Below are positions 12,765 through 23,739 of a DNA stretch of 64,000 bases, piece after piece. The position numbers and the translations under genes were made by a program. Numbering within the stretch: position 1 is the stretch's first letter; each line of letters opens with the position of its first letter. Where the stretch lies: NCBI RefSeq assembly GCF_025118155.1, contig NW_026251392.1:248001-312000 (forward strand). The letters are read 5' to 3'. The stretch is from Cokeromyces recurvatus. Taxonomy: Eukaryota > Mucoromycota > Mucoromycetes > Mucorales > Mucoraceae. The notes beneath the pieces were generated by a model. The model worked only from the letters and a program-made list of their open reading frames with translations, had not been told where the DNA came from and did not search any database.

Positions 12765-15041
12765 TTAAAGACTATCACACTCTCTTGCTAAATGACCCAC
12801 CTATATATATATAAGAGGCTATATTAGGAGTCTTTCTTTCTTTCTTTCTTTCTTTCTAATAAATTTTACATACCTTATTACATTTATAGCATGTGAAAGG
12901 TTGGTAAGGCTCCCTTCTATTATAGGCCTGGCTTTTACTTCTTCTAAAATTGTCAAATTCATCAGTTACTGTTTGACTACCTAAACCCATATATCTGTTT
13001 TCAACAGGTACTGCAGCAGGTAAATTAAAATCAGCAGATTTAAATCTGTTTGTCGAACCATAGGATGGAGGGTAAGAAGAGGATGAAGAAGGAGGTAGCG
13101 TAGATGATAGTGGTGATCTACTTCTACTACGGCTATAACGTCTATTATTTCGATAATTGTTTCGAACAACGGGACTTCTACCTCTTCCTGGAGAGCTCCT
13201 TCTGTAAGGGCTTCGTCCTCTATCACGAGAATTACTTCTTCGACGATATGGGGGACTTCTACTACGACTTCTACTATAATTTCTTCTTTTATGATAGTTA
13301 TGCACAGGACTACGACTACGGCTACGACTACGACTATGACTACGACTACGACTACGGCTAAGGCTACGGCTAAGGCTACGACTAAGACTGCGATTGCGAT
13401 TGCGATTGCGACTGCGATTAAGACTGCGACTGCGACTAAGACTGCGACTAAGACTGCGACTAAGACTGCGACTAAGACTGCGACTATAACTGTGATCACG
13501 GCCACGACTATAGCTACGACTACGACTATAGCTACGATTTCGACTATAACTACGACCTCGACTGTAGCTACGGCTATGACTTCGACTACGACTTCGACTA
13601 CGACTACGACGATCATACATTCTTCTTCTTCTTCTTCCTCGATGAGTTCGACTACGTGAAGTACTTTGACTATGTGAACGTCGTTTCTGTAATTTTTCTA
13701 ACGCCTCCTTTTTCCTTTGAGCGGCTATCTCCATATAAGAATTCAAATAACCCTTTTCCCAACCTTGTGCATCTATATTCGTAGTAGAAGCTGTCTTTTC
13801 ATCTAAGATAACATCATCCACTTTTAATAAATCTAAACCATTGTAAAAATCATCAACAGCCTCAATTAATTCTTTAGAAGGAGGTGGTCGAGGATAAGGC
13901 ACTATAATACTGTTTGGATCAATCGGCTTATAGTACTCATTCTACGAAATGAATATATTAAATAATTATAGAAAATGGATAAATATAAAAGTACGTTTAT
14001 ATTTACTTTTGTAAGTAGCATTAATCCAGCAGGTAATTCATAGTATGGTTTTGCTGGTGAAGGTGGTGGTGGTGGTAATGGTAAAGAAGTTGCAGGCGGC
14101 ACTGATGTTGGTGATGGATGTGATGGCACAGAGGGGGTAGAAGAGCCTCTAGGAATTGGATGTTGTTGCTGAAATGCTGGTGAAGGAATAGGAGGGGCTG
14201 AAAAAGGAGTAGATGGATAATTAGGATGTGGTTGATATGGCATAGGTTGATAATTCATATTAGTTTGAGGATATTGAGGGGGATAAGAAGATGTATGATT
14301 GCCAGCTGGCTCAGACACTTCTTTTCTCATCGTATTAATTACATTTGGTTCAAATATACTTTTATCATTCCAAAATGTTATGACCTTGTTCAATAATAGT
14401 TGATTTAGAAAATGAATTTATAGATTTTCATTAACCTTACCTTCATAACTTTGGCTTTATATTCCGCCGATTCAGCTGCATCATAAGCTAATCTTAAAAG
14501 GGGTACTAAAAAAGGTGTCATCGTATCTTTCATCCATTGCATTTGCTTTCGTGCTCTGTATCAAATATTGTATTTTTTTTTGAGTTAATATAAAAAGAGA
14601 AATAGCTTGTTTATCAAAAATTTACGTGTGAAATAAAACGTCATTGATTAAATAAACTACATGAATTCTATCTTCTTGTCCTGAACGCGATTTTGATAAT
14701 GAGAATATATATTCCATTAGAGCATACACATGAGATGCTGATTGACAATGTTCAAAGACCCATGTTTTTCCCGTCTAGTGTATTATTATTATTTTTTTTT
14801 TATTGCAGCCTTATTTTTGAGTAATGGATTGTCGATTTAAAAAAAAAAGTAATTTGTTGGAATTTACCTCTATATTTGCTTTTGAACATTCATGCATGAT
14901 CATGTGAAGAATGACACGAAAATCTTCTACATTTTTCTTTGTTAGATTCCTAGAACTTCCATCTAACATTTGCTGACACAATTTTTGAAAACTAAAAGAG
15001 GGAGAGTTGTCTTCCGTTGATACTGATGTGAACGGATTCAT
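12765..15041 (-). CDS. CHERP-like pre-mRNA processing protein: CID, RS domain, C-terminal zinc knuckle
   Basis: Exons are 14868-15041, 14626-14774, 14441-14555, 14007-14384, 12874-13941 and 12765-12800, giving 639 aa. Residues 1-146 form a CID (RNA polymerase II CTD-interacting) domain, including [12 protein letters not shown] and [19 protein letters not shown] Pro-rich stretch (147-272) ends with the [10 protein letters not shown] motif shared with CHERP/SCAF proteins and continues into [13 protein letters not shown] long Arg-Ser domain (about 365-560) follows. The last 12-codon exon completes a CCHC zinc knuckle, [14 protein letters not shown]. Animal CHERP, a U2 snRNP-associated protein, instead has an N-terminal SURP and a C-terminal G-patch; neither is seen here. 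Nuclear splicing or 3'-end processing is the likely role. The zinc-knuckle codons are split across the last intron, which carries a TTTC microsatellite. Confidence 0.88.
13290..13625. repeat. Tandem (CGACTA)n-type minisatellite encoding the RS domain
   Basis: On the plus strand this is a degenerate hexamer array (variants of TACGAC, TGCGAC, TAAGAC). On the minus strand it encodes alternating Arg-Ser dipeptides of the CHERP-like protein. The array is nearly free of stops in several frames, giving false open frames on the plus strand. Confidence 0.95.
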
Positions 15042-16156
15042 TTATATAGTTTTTTTACAAAGAAAAAAAAACAAAAGAATTTTTATTTATCATAAAAAAA
15101 AAAAGTCAGACTCTTTGTTTTTTTATTTTTTTTTTTAGGGATAACACAGAAAACCCTTAAAATTTAATTAAAGCATATTAATATATTATGTTTCTCATCA
15201 AAGCTTAAGCTGAATAATTGATTTTAAGGAAAAGCATATATTCATGTAGATCATATTTTAGTATAATGCAGATTTATTCATTCTTTTTCAGAAGGAACTT
15301 TTGCTCTCTTGTTAGAAAAAAAAAAGATGTTCTTGTTTGTATGTACAGATCAGATAAGTACTACAAAATTTATAGAAAAAACTAGAACAAGTTAGAATCA
15401 ACCTCATGTTTATATACTTTGGCATTATTCTTTAAAGACTATTTACACAAGTATTATATACTGGTAATTTTAATGAAGAACGCAAAAAAAAAATAGTAGT
15501 AATAATAACGAAAATAAGAAATACCCTTTTAAAAGAATGTATAATTCATATTTTCTTTTCTTATACAGCAGCTTGATATTGAACAGTAATATTGTAAGTT
15601 CAATTCAGATGTCATATTTTAATTCTGCTAAATTATTATTTTATCTTGGATCAATATAATAAAGGCTCTTCTATGCAACTTCAAGGAATTCTATTGTGTT
15701 CACCCAAGTATTAAGAAATTTTGACTGTATCTCTAAAAACAAAACAAACTATAGTATCTAACTTACAAAAGAAAATTGTGACTGTTCAAATAGAGTAAAG
15801 GGCAGAATGTAGGGTAATACCTATTTCTCTTACAATTTGGTATTATAAGAGGATATTATACTTGTTTTAAGAAGGTGATATTGACTTTATTGATTTGCTT
15901 TTACAAAGTATATATTTGTATATTGATAAATATATACACACACACACACATACATGAATACATAAAAAAGCGCGGCGGCTCGGAGAGTCCATAATCTGAT
16001 GTCCGATCAAAGATAACAACAAGAATTGGAGTAAAAGTTCTTTTCTTCTTTCTTCGCTTTACATGAATTATAATATATGTGAACACATATTTTAGTTGAA
16101 TAAATAAATAAATAAATAAAAATTAACTAAATCGTTTACTACCTTACTTTACTGAC
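15042..16156. other. Intergenic between divergent genes
   Basis: About 1.1 kb of AT-rich DNA between the CHERP-like start and the Zn2Cys6 start. The only non-AT island is the CGG-rich stretch at 15971-16007, listed separately. No coding frame or RNA gene recognised. Confidence 0.6.
15973..16005. promoter_or_regulatory. CGG cluster with inverted CGG-N19-CCG, candidate Zn2Cys6 binding site
   Basis: CGGCGG at 15973-15978, CGG at 15981-15983 and CCG at 16003-16005 stand alone in very AT-rich DNA about 150-185 bp before the start of a Zn2Cys6 regulator. Gal4-class proteins bind paired CGG triplets, often inverted with a fixed spacer. Autoregulation is an inference; the motif itself is directly visible. 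Confidence 0.35.
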
Positions 16157-18909
16157 ATGTCATCAAGCAATAATTCTGGAAATCGTGAACATAAAAGAAA
16201 GCGATTAACACAAGCATGTGAATTATGTAGAAGAAAAAAAGTAAAAATATAAATTATTTCTTCTGTTCCGCAGCATATTTACCTTTTCTGTAAACAAATA
16301 ATAATAATAATAAAAAATAGATAAAATGTGATGGTGGTAAACCAGCTTGCAATAATTGTATAAGACTTAAGAATATTTGCACATACAGTTCAACTAATAA
16401 AAAGCGTGGACCACGTCAAGGATATATTGAAATTTTGGAACAAAGACTTGCAAAAATGGAACAGATACTTTTGTCAGATTCTATTAGTAGTGGCAATACT
16501 TTGTCAGACGTAAAAGGGTTAGATCAAACAAGTTATAAAGGCAATCAAGTAGAAGAGCAGAAGCGATACAACGAGACTTTACCACATATATCTTCTTCGA
16601 CTACCCATTTTACTTCTGCTGAAGGATATAATAATGATAATGACACGATGAATAACTATAGTGAAAGTAGCAATAATGCAAGGAAAAATCAAAAAAAGCG
16701 GTCAAATGAAGACTTATATAGTGAAACATCACCATCATCCTATTCGAGTTTTTCGCATAATTTTCCATCATCTAATATACACATGTTAAATCAATGTTCA
16801 CCTTTACTGCAAGAAGATAAAACCAATCAAAATAATTTATTTCCCTCAATGAGTGTTATTGAACATTTAGTTGATATTTTCTTTAAATATTTATTTTCGA
16901 TAACGCCTATTTTTGATGAACGAAAATTAAGAGATGATATTAGAGATCAAAAATGTTCAGATTTTTTGATTTTATGTTTACTTGCTGCTTGTGCAAGGTA
17001 CGTTATATGAAAACAAAAATATAATAATAATAAATAAATAAATAATAATAGCTTACTTTGGGGGATTTTTTTAATTAATCATCAAGTGTGACTTAGATTT
17101 TCTGATCGACCTGATATAAAGGAGAATCCACCTTGGCGTTCTGGTGAAAAGTATGCTGAAAAAGCGCGAGAAATACTTATAAAAGCTATTGATGAGCCAA
17201 GCATACCTAACCTTCAAGCAATTATATTACTTTCACTCCATGAATATGGATGTGGTAGAGGGCCAAGGTTTGTCTTATTTTAATCAAAGTCAAGCCTTTT
17301 TTTTTTGATATTAAACTAGTTTTGACAGATGTTGGATGTATAGTGGTATAGCAATACGTATGGCAATGGAATTAGGACTTCATGAAGAATTAACTGAAAA
17401 TCAACATGTTGAAAATACGTCTGAAAAATTAGTAAATCAAGAAATCCGACGTGGACTATTTTGGACAGTATATTCTATTGATAGGTAAGATTATACATAT
17501 ATATGTATATATATATATATTAATTGATTATTCTTTAGAATATCAAGTGCAGCAACAGGACGTCCTTCAGTTATACAAGACAATAGCTGTAGCGTATTTT
17601 TACCTGGAAAAGTAGATCAGGATAAAGAAAATCAATATTATTCAGAAACATTGGATAATAATCGACATATTTTTTTAAATGTAAATGGATTTCGAAAAAG
17701 TTACCTCTTGGGCGCATATAATTTGGGCACAGTCCCGCTAAATGACGACATAGGTACTTTCCAATACTTAAGTCACTTTGCTTACTTTATACGTGCAATA
17801 AAGTTACTTGGAAGAGTAACAAATTATGTCAATCAGAAAGGAAAAGGAGGACAATCGGATCTACCTCCTTATCATCCTGACTCTGAATTTACTAAATTGG
17901 ATCAAGATATTGACAATTGGCAAAACCAATTACCTATGCATTTGAAGAATACATTGACAAATTTGGAACTAGATAAAAATATTGAGCCTACTAACAGTAA
18001 TCAACAGCTTTTTATCGTAAGTTTCTATTTAATTTTGTATTAAAAAAAACGTATTAGACTAATTTCAGTTTTCATGCTAGATACACATTCTCTATAATAC
18101 GATAATCGTCTTACTACATCGTCCTTCTTTAGTAATGATGGATACACTTAATAATGATGCTATTCAGCCTGTAATTAAGGAATTTGTGCGGAAAAGTGTC
18201 AATAAATGTATGGCTGCAGTTGATAATGTTACTAACTTGCTTAGGCTTGGGAGAAATCGTAAAGAATTATTACCTCCTTATATTACCTATTTTATTTATA
18301 CAGTAGCTACAGTTGTTGTAAGTACCTTATTTTCACCACGCCCTGAAGAAGCCCAAAAAGCAAAACAAGCACTTGGTGTATATTTCGAACTTCTATTGGT
18401 AAATATATACATATATACATATATATATATATACATTATTCTAATAATGCTAACCTATTTATATATAGACCGCTCGTAATTATTGGGCTATGGCGGACAA
18501 ACTGTACTTTATGATTCGAGATTTATATGCTTTACATATAAATGTTTTAAAAAGATATCAAACAAATAGTAAAACTCCATCAAATGAAAACCAAACCACA
18601 GGATTATTAGTAGCTCAGCAAGAGCCTCAAATGCAACAAAGTACTTTACCGGTATACTCACAACAACATATGAATGCACTCGATATGTCTTTACCTGGAA
18701 ATATTAATGATAGTCTTTCGGATTGGACTTTATCATATTATAATGCAGCTATGTCAACTGAAACACCTGAAGTTGGTTTAATGAATGATCAAGATCAAAA
18801 TATGTTATTTTCTACTAATTTTTTTCAAATTCCTAAAAATTATGATCAATCTTTATTTTTCTCAACCTTTACTCCTGTAAATTCTGATATCAATAGCAAT
18901 AATTTATAA
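16157..18909 (+). CDS. Zn(II)2Cys6 fungal transcription factor
   Basis: Seven exons: 16157-16240, 16321-16997, 17097-17267, 17329-17484, 17539-18016, 18081-18398 and 18469-18909 (774 aa). The six cysteines are at residues 21, 24, 31, 38, 41 and 48 (CELC, then C, then PACNNC and NIC), the exact C-x2-C-x6-C-x6-C-x2-C-x6-C pattern, split by intron 1. A short linker (KKRGPRQGYIEILEQRLAKME) leads to a coiled coil. The fungal transcription-factor (MHR) domain spans roughly 140-450, with GIAIRMAMELGLHEE, RRGLFWTVYSIDR and SSAATGRPSVIQD. The C-terminus is Asn/Gln-rich. It should be a nuclear DNA-binding regulator; the target pathway cannot be read from the sequence. Confidence 0.94.
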
Positions 18910-18974
18910 ATATAATATTATAATTTTCATTCATTTTTGTATGTCCTCATATACATATAGAGAGAGAAAGAAAG

Positions 18975-18975
18975 C

Positions 18976-19014
<39 letters not shown>

Positions 19015-19015
19015 G
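18975..19015. repeat. (TAA)n microsatellite after the Zn2Cys6 gene
   Basis: A run of AAT/TAA triplets in the 3' flank between two convergent genes. Confidence 0.9.
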
Positions 19016-19146
19016 AGTTTATGTAATAATTTGTTATTATAAAAGATAATATCTGTGGCAAAAAAATAAAAAGAATATGGTATATATAAAAATAAATATT
19101 TACGCACACTATAGAGGTATATGAGTACGCAAATCAGTAAGTCTAT

Positions 19147-21018
19147 TTATATTTTGTTAATGCTCGGAAGTTTTGTTCCATCATCACCGTCATGACAATG
19201 AAGTTTTTGAATTTGACGCCGTGTTTGTCTTCTTTGTAATCTTGAAATAGGATGTTTCTTTATTAACTTTTTCCTTTTTTCAGGTTTCTTGATTTTACCA
19301 TCAACATAATCTATGACAGTTTGAAAGATAAAGGCATCATCACTACTTGAGCTACTGTCATCATCGTCATCGTCATCATCATTATCTTTCTTCAAGGTGT
19401 TTACAGAAGTAAGCATATTTCTGTTTTGAAGTGATATTAATTCACTACACCATCGTCCACCCAGCATATGTCTTTCCAACATTTGCCATAAAATCCTTTG
19501 GCAATGCAATTGATAATTATTACCAATATCTGTTTCTTCTATTTGTTTGTAAGCAAATGTACTTAAAAATAAAGTCGAGAGAGGCTGTGATAAGCGAAAC
19601 CTTTCCTGAATACGAGGCATTTCATTCATTAGAAAAGATTTTCGATGACTATAAGCTGTTTGATCATAAATGTCATGTTGTTGGTTGACTATAACCACAA
19701 CTCGTTCCCACCATGAGTATTGATCTTGCTCGAGAGATTTTTCGGGTTCTGTCATATCAATTTCCATAGCTTTTACTAAATTGTTGAGCAACGGATATAT
19801 TGTCCCACTAAGTATTACAAGGCAAAGAAATGATATCGAGAATAGAAAGAAAAGGAAGAGTATATCATTATTGACTTTATACATTTATATGCATATATGT
19901 ATATACATATTTACAATTAAACAAAAAGATAGTATAAATATACATACATGGTTTCAATAGAGATAATAACTAGAATTGTGGTAATGCCCAATCTTTGACC
20001 AAGTCCTGTTAGATAATTTTTTGATACAGGATTATCTTGGCCTAAGCATGTATATTGAGATAACGTAACGAGAGATGAACTACAATCAATATTCCATTCG
20101 ATTGTTCGTTCAAATTCCTCTTTTGGCTAAGAAATAAATATAAAAGATGGGTTCAAACATACACAATATGTATATAAATATATATGTATCTAAAATACAT
20201 ACCGTAAAAGGTTGATTATCTTTATAATTAAAAATTAATTTTAATACTTCTGCTTGACTTTCGCCTGCCTGTAAAAAATAATTTTATAAATAACTCTTTA
20301 TATATATATATATATTTATACATGTATAATATACATACGATAGCAAACGTAGGTATTACATAATGATATTTGATAGTATCGATCTTTTGTATGAATGATA
20401 AAGGTTTTATAGGCACAAAACACCCATTAGGCTGGATAATATCAGTACTAGCTATATTATGATTATAATTAAATTCTTTTTGATGTTGAAAAGTTTTGGG
20501 AAAGGGGATAGTTCGTTGAGGGAAAGATGCTTGGGGTATATTATTTACTTGATCAATTGTAGCTGCTTTGGTAGTTGACGGTTCTGATCTTAATTGTAGC
20601 ACTTGTGAAGGTGCTTCCACAGCTGATTTTATGGAATTAGTGCTTTGTAATACAATACTACCCCTAGTACTAAAATAATGAGTGTCTACGGATGAAAAAG
20701 TAGAATTTCTCGAAAGCGAAGAAGAAGAACTGGATCCAATAGAGTCTCGATATTGTAATGTTACTGGTGAATCATAACTGCAACGTATATCATTATTTTT
20801 GTGAATTACATGATCTTGTTGATTTGGTTTATACTGGTGATTTTTTTTAACGTTTTACTTTAAAGGTTTAATATTATTTTTTTTATCTTTTTTTATTATT
20901 TTTTTTTTCGCTATTATTACTTTAATACCTGTTTATGAAGATCCAGTGGTGAGTCCTCCAAGTTTATTTTTTCGAAACTATCATTCCAAGAATCAGATAT
21001 ATTGATTCGTCGAGTCAT
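19147..21018 (-). CDS. Unknown protein with one hydrophobic segment and acidic/basic tail
   Basis: Exons 20929-21018, 20339-20833, 20203-20268, 19948-20126 and 19147-19807 sum to 1491 nt (496 aa) with consistent phases. I do not recognise the family. The N-terminus begins MTRRINISDSWNDSFEKI and is Ser/Thr-rich and probably disordered. A compact region around 255-330 contains CFVPIKPLSFIQKID earlier and QAEVLKLIFNYKDNQPF. A hydrophobic stretch TTILVIISIETMIGTIYPLL could be a membrane segment. The C-terminal part has SWWERVVVIVNQQHD and WQMLERHMLGGRWC, then a poly-Asp/poly-Ser stretch and a strongly basic end. The short second acceptor (ATCACCAG) is the least certain junction. Confidence 0.7.
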
Positions 21019-22140
21019 TTTACATGTATAAAGGATAAAAAGTAATAATAATAATAATAAAATGGTAAAAAAAAATATATGTGAAATACTGCTTTAATGA
21101 CTTTCTTTCTGTAGCACATATAAATATAAATGGACCGCTGAGCCACTTTTGTTTTTCTATTAATCATATAAATTATGATCACCACTTTTATTGCTCTATT
21201 AACTTAAAGACGAAAAGGTAAGTACTAATTTTTTTTTAAGCGTTATAATAGAAAAGCTAAACTAATATGTCTTATGTCAAATGATAAAGTTTAAAACAAC
21301 TTGGGAATCCTCTTCGGCTATACTTTATATACACATATTTATATTATGAATAATTTGATAATTATTTTACTTTCTACTTCTAGATACCACTATAATGATC
21401 AATAACATTATTAAAAATTAGTTTATCATATTTGTGTTTGTTAAATAAATCAAGTAAAGAGCCAGTTAATGAACATTAAAGAACCTTATCCAACTTAAGT
21501 TTTGATATAATAAGCATCATGAGTAAATTAAAAATTGAAACCATGCCTAATATATTTCTTTTAATATTGCAAATGCAATTCTACCGAAATATGAGGAATA
21601 TAAAAAATAACGGATCCCACTGCGAAAAGTTGGCGTACGACATATAAAAGTACTATACGTCGTACGCCACAATCTAAGCTGCAATTTTTTTTAATTGTTT
21701 ATTTCTACTAATTTTTAATATAAAACCTCCAACTAAAAAATATGTTATGCTTAATATACTATCCAAAAAAAAAAGACATGTCTACTGCTAATATTCATTA
21801 TTTTTTTAATGTTTAAATTTACAGCTATTTTGGCTGTGTTTTTTTACAGGGTAAAATTTTCCAACCAAAAAAATTAGCCAATAGAATTTATAAAATTTAA
21901 TATTGCTGAATTTTAAAAATACTTTTAATTTTTCATTGTAGTTTTTTCCCTTACAGTCGAAGAAACTAGGTTGTGTCAATAAAAAAATTTTTTTGACCAT
22001 TTCCAAAATAAATAAGGGACACCAATAGGAAAATGGGACATTGGTACGAACATAGTACACAGAAGGGAATATGGGAAATTAAGGTACTTTAGTTTGTTTG
22101 ATCAAATCAAAATTGTTACAACTTCTTACCTGTAGCATCA
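21019..22140. other. Intergenic, 3' flank of the Fanzor relic
   Basis: AT-rich, no sustained coding frame. It contains the perfect palindrome at 21631-21669. If the Fanzor gene belonged to a mobile element, this region, downstream of the nuclease stop, is where its guide-RNA sequence and element end would be expected. Confidence 0.5.
21631..21669. repeat. Palindrome with 11-bp arms (TGGCGTACGAC)
   Basis: TGGCGTACGAC at 21631-21641 and its exact reverse complement at 21659-21669 flank a 17-base spacer. It is GC-rich in an AT-rich setting. It could form a hairpin or be a transposon terminus; the role is not established. Confidence 0.85.
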
Positions 22141-22278
22141 TTAAGTCGTCGGTTCACCGGAGTGAGCCGGGACAACCACATTGGAGGTGACGGTTTGTCG
22201 TTTGAAGACGGTGGGGCGATCATTGTCATTCCATATAGACGGAGCTATGTAAAACATATTTTTGCTGGCCATTACATG

Positions 22279-22876
22279 TCATGGTTGTAAGATTTATAAT
22301 TTAATTCAATAAGATAAATAGTCATAATAGAATACATAGTGCATTTGTATAATAATTCTCTCTATAAACATATTTAGTATATTTACCCTTGTATAGAAAA
22401 ATAACTAATTAATAAAAAGTCCTACATCTAAAAATATACTTTCTTCTATTATTGTTCTGCTGAATATTAATTTATAAAAATAACTTTATACAAGTTAAAC
22501 TGGGGTAAACTAAGAATAATACAAATACGCGTAATAATTGATTCTACTCAGAATACACGTATTAGTTATAAAAATAAATATATACTAAAGACATGAATCT
22601 ATAATTATAACTCTTAGTAATCCTTCTATAATTATATTATCAAATACAATTTGTTATATTTTTTGTCTTCTTATTACTCATCATCCTTATTCACAAAATA
22701 TATAAATACTCTTACATTATTCACCCTTATTTTGTATAACTTATAACTAATAACAATACTTGTATTGAATTAACTTTTAATAAACTTATTGACAAGTCTC
22801 AACGTACTTCTTCTGTCTTATTTTCTTTTACTTTATTTCTTTTATTTAATTAATTAAACTTACCTAAACCACAACA
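22279..22876. mobile_element. Solo-LTR-like repeat, copy 1 (TGT...ACA), inside the Fanzor relic
   Basis: Starts TGTCATGGTTG and ends CCACAACA, with an inverted second copy at 24811-25333. It separates LKCSEDC from VMASKNM of the Fanzor zinc-ribbon region, with some coding residues lost between them. TGT...ACA ends and absence of ORFs suggest a solo LTR or a non-autonomous element. No clear target duplication is visible (flanks TTACA and ATCTT). Confidence 0.7.
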
Positions 22877-23068
22877 ATCTTCACTACACTTCAGATTTTC
22901 TATATCATTTTCAAAGCAAGAATTGTAGATCTATGAAGAATTGGTTTTAGCTGAAAGTGCAATATGTAAACTATATGTTGTTTTTTCTTAATAACCTTTA
23001 ATGTATTAAATTCGTTGATGACTAGCAGCAAGAGTTCTCTAAGCCTTTGCCTTGTTTTTAATTGTTGA

Positions 23069-23739
23069 TGTTTTGATAGCAAAAAGTTAAATGAAGAGAA
23101 AAAGACAAAAGACAAGTCTGTGAAAACTTCGAGTAGTTTTTATTGAGAAAAATAATACAAAAATTGTACCAAGAAAAAAAAATATGGAAAAATGACGAGT
23201 GCTATTTATATGTTTTTATGAGGTAAGTCATATTGATTGGAGTGTGATTTAGATAAGTGAATCCTGCTATAATAAAGCCTTTATGCACAAATATGCACGA
23301 ATATGCACAAATTTTGTCTCCGAATAACTCTGCATGCAGTATGCAGATTTCTGCCTGAGCTGTTGCTGATATTAAAAATATACACGATTATTGTCTTTGG
23401 GATAAGCAACGCGTTAATATTAATTTACAGTGTATCTTCCCTCTATAACAATATACAACGTTATGGATGTATATATAATATGTACGACTTGTATCAATAA
23501 TCGTAATTCAATATAACAATCATAATCCTATTAAATTATTATTATTACATAATATAATGTATATAATTATTTTGAATGCTCGAATACTCAAACAATGACT
23601 ATTATCAAAACTGAGAGTAGAATGAATATTATGCTGTGAAGCGCAATATATTAGTTTTATTTGAACAACCTCTTTATTATGTAATAAATGATGGTTTATT
23701 TCTATTAACTTAATTATAAAGGCTACTACAATCACAACA
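23069..23739. mobile_element. 671-bp solo-LTR-like insertion with perfect 5-bp target duplication GTTGA
   Basis: The element begins TGTTTTGATAGC and ends ATCACAACA on the plus strand. GTTGA occurs immediately on both sides (23064-23068 and 23740-23744). Removing the element and one GTTGA restores the Fanzor frame across KIYQ|QLKTRQRLREL. Size, TG...CA ends and 5-bp duplication match an LTR left after recombination. No coding frame is convincing inside. Confidence 0.85.

Noticed and set aside
13104..13659. Long open frames on the plus strand rich in Asp/Tyr or Thr/Ala
   Set aside because: They are the antisense reading of the Arg-Ser repeat of the CHERP-like gene, and the frames exist only because the hexamer array lacks stops.
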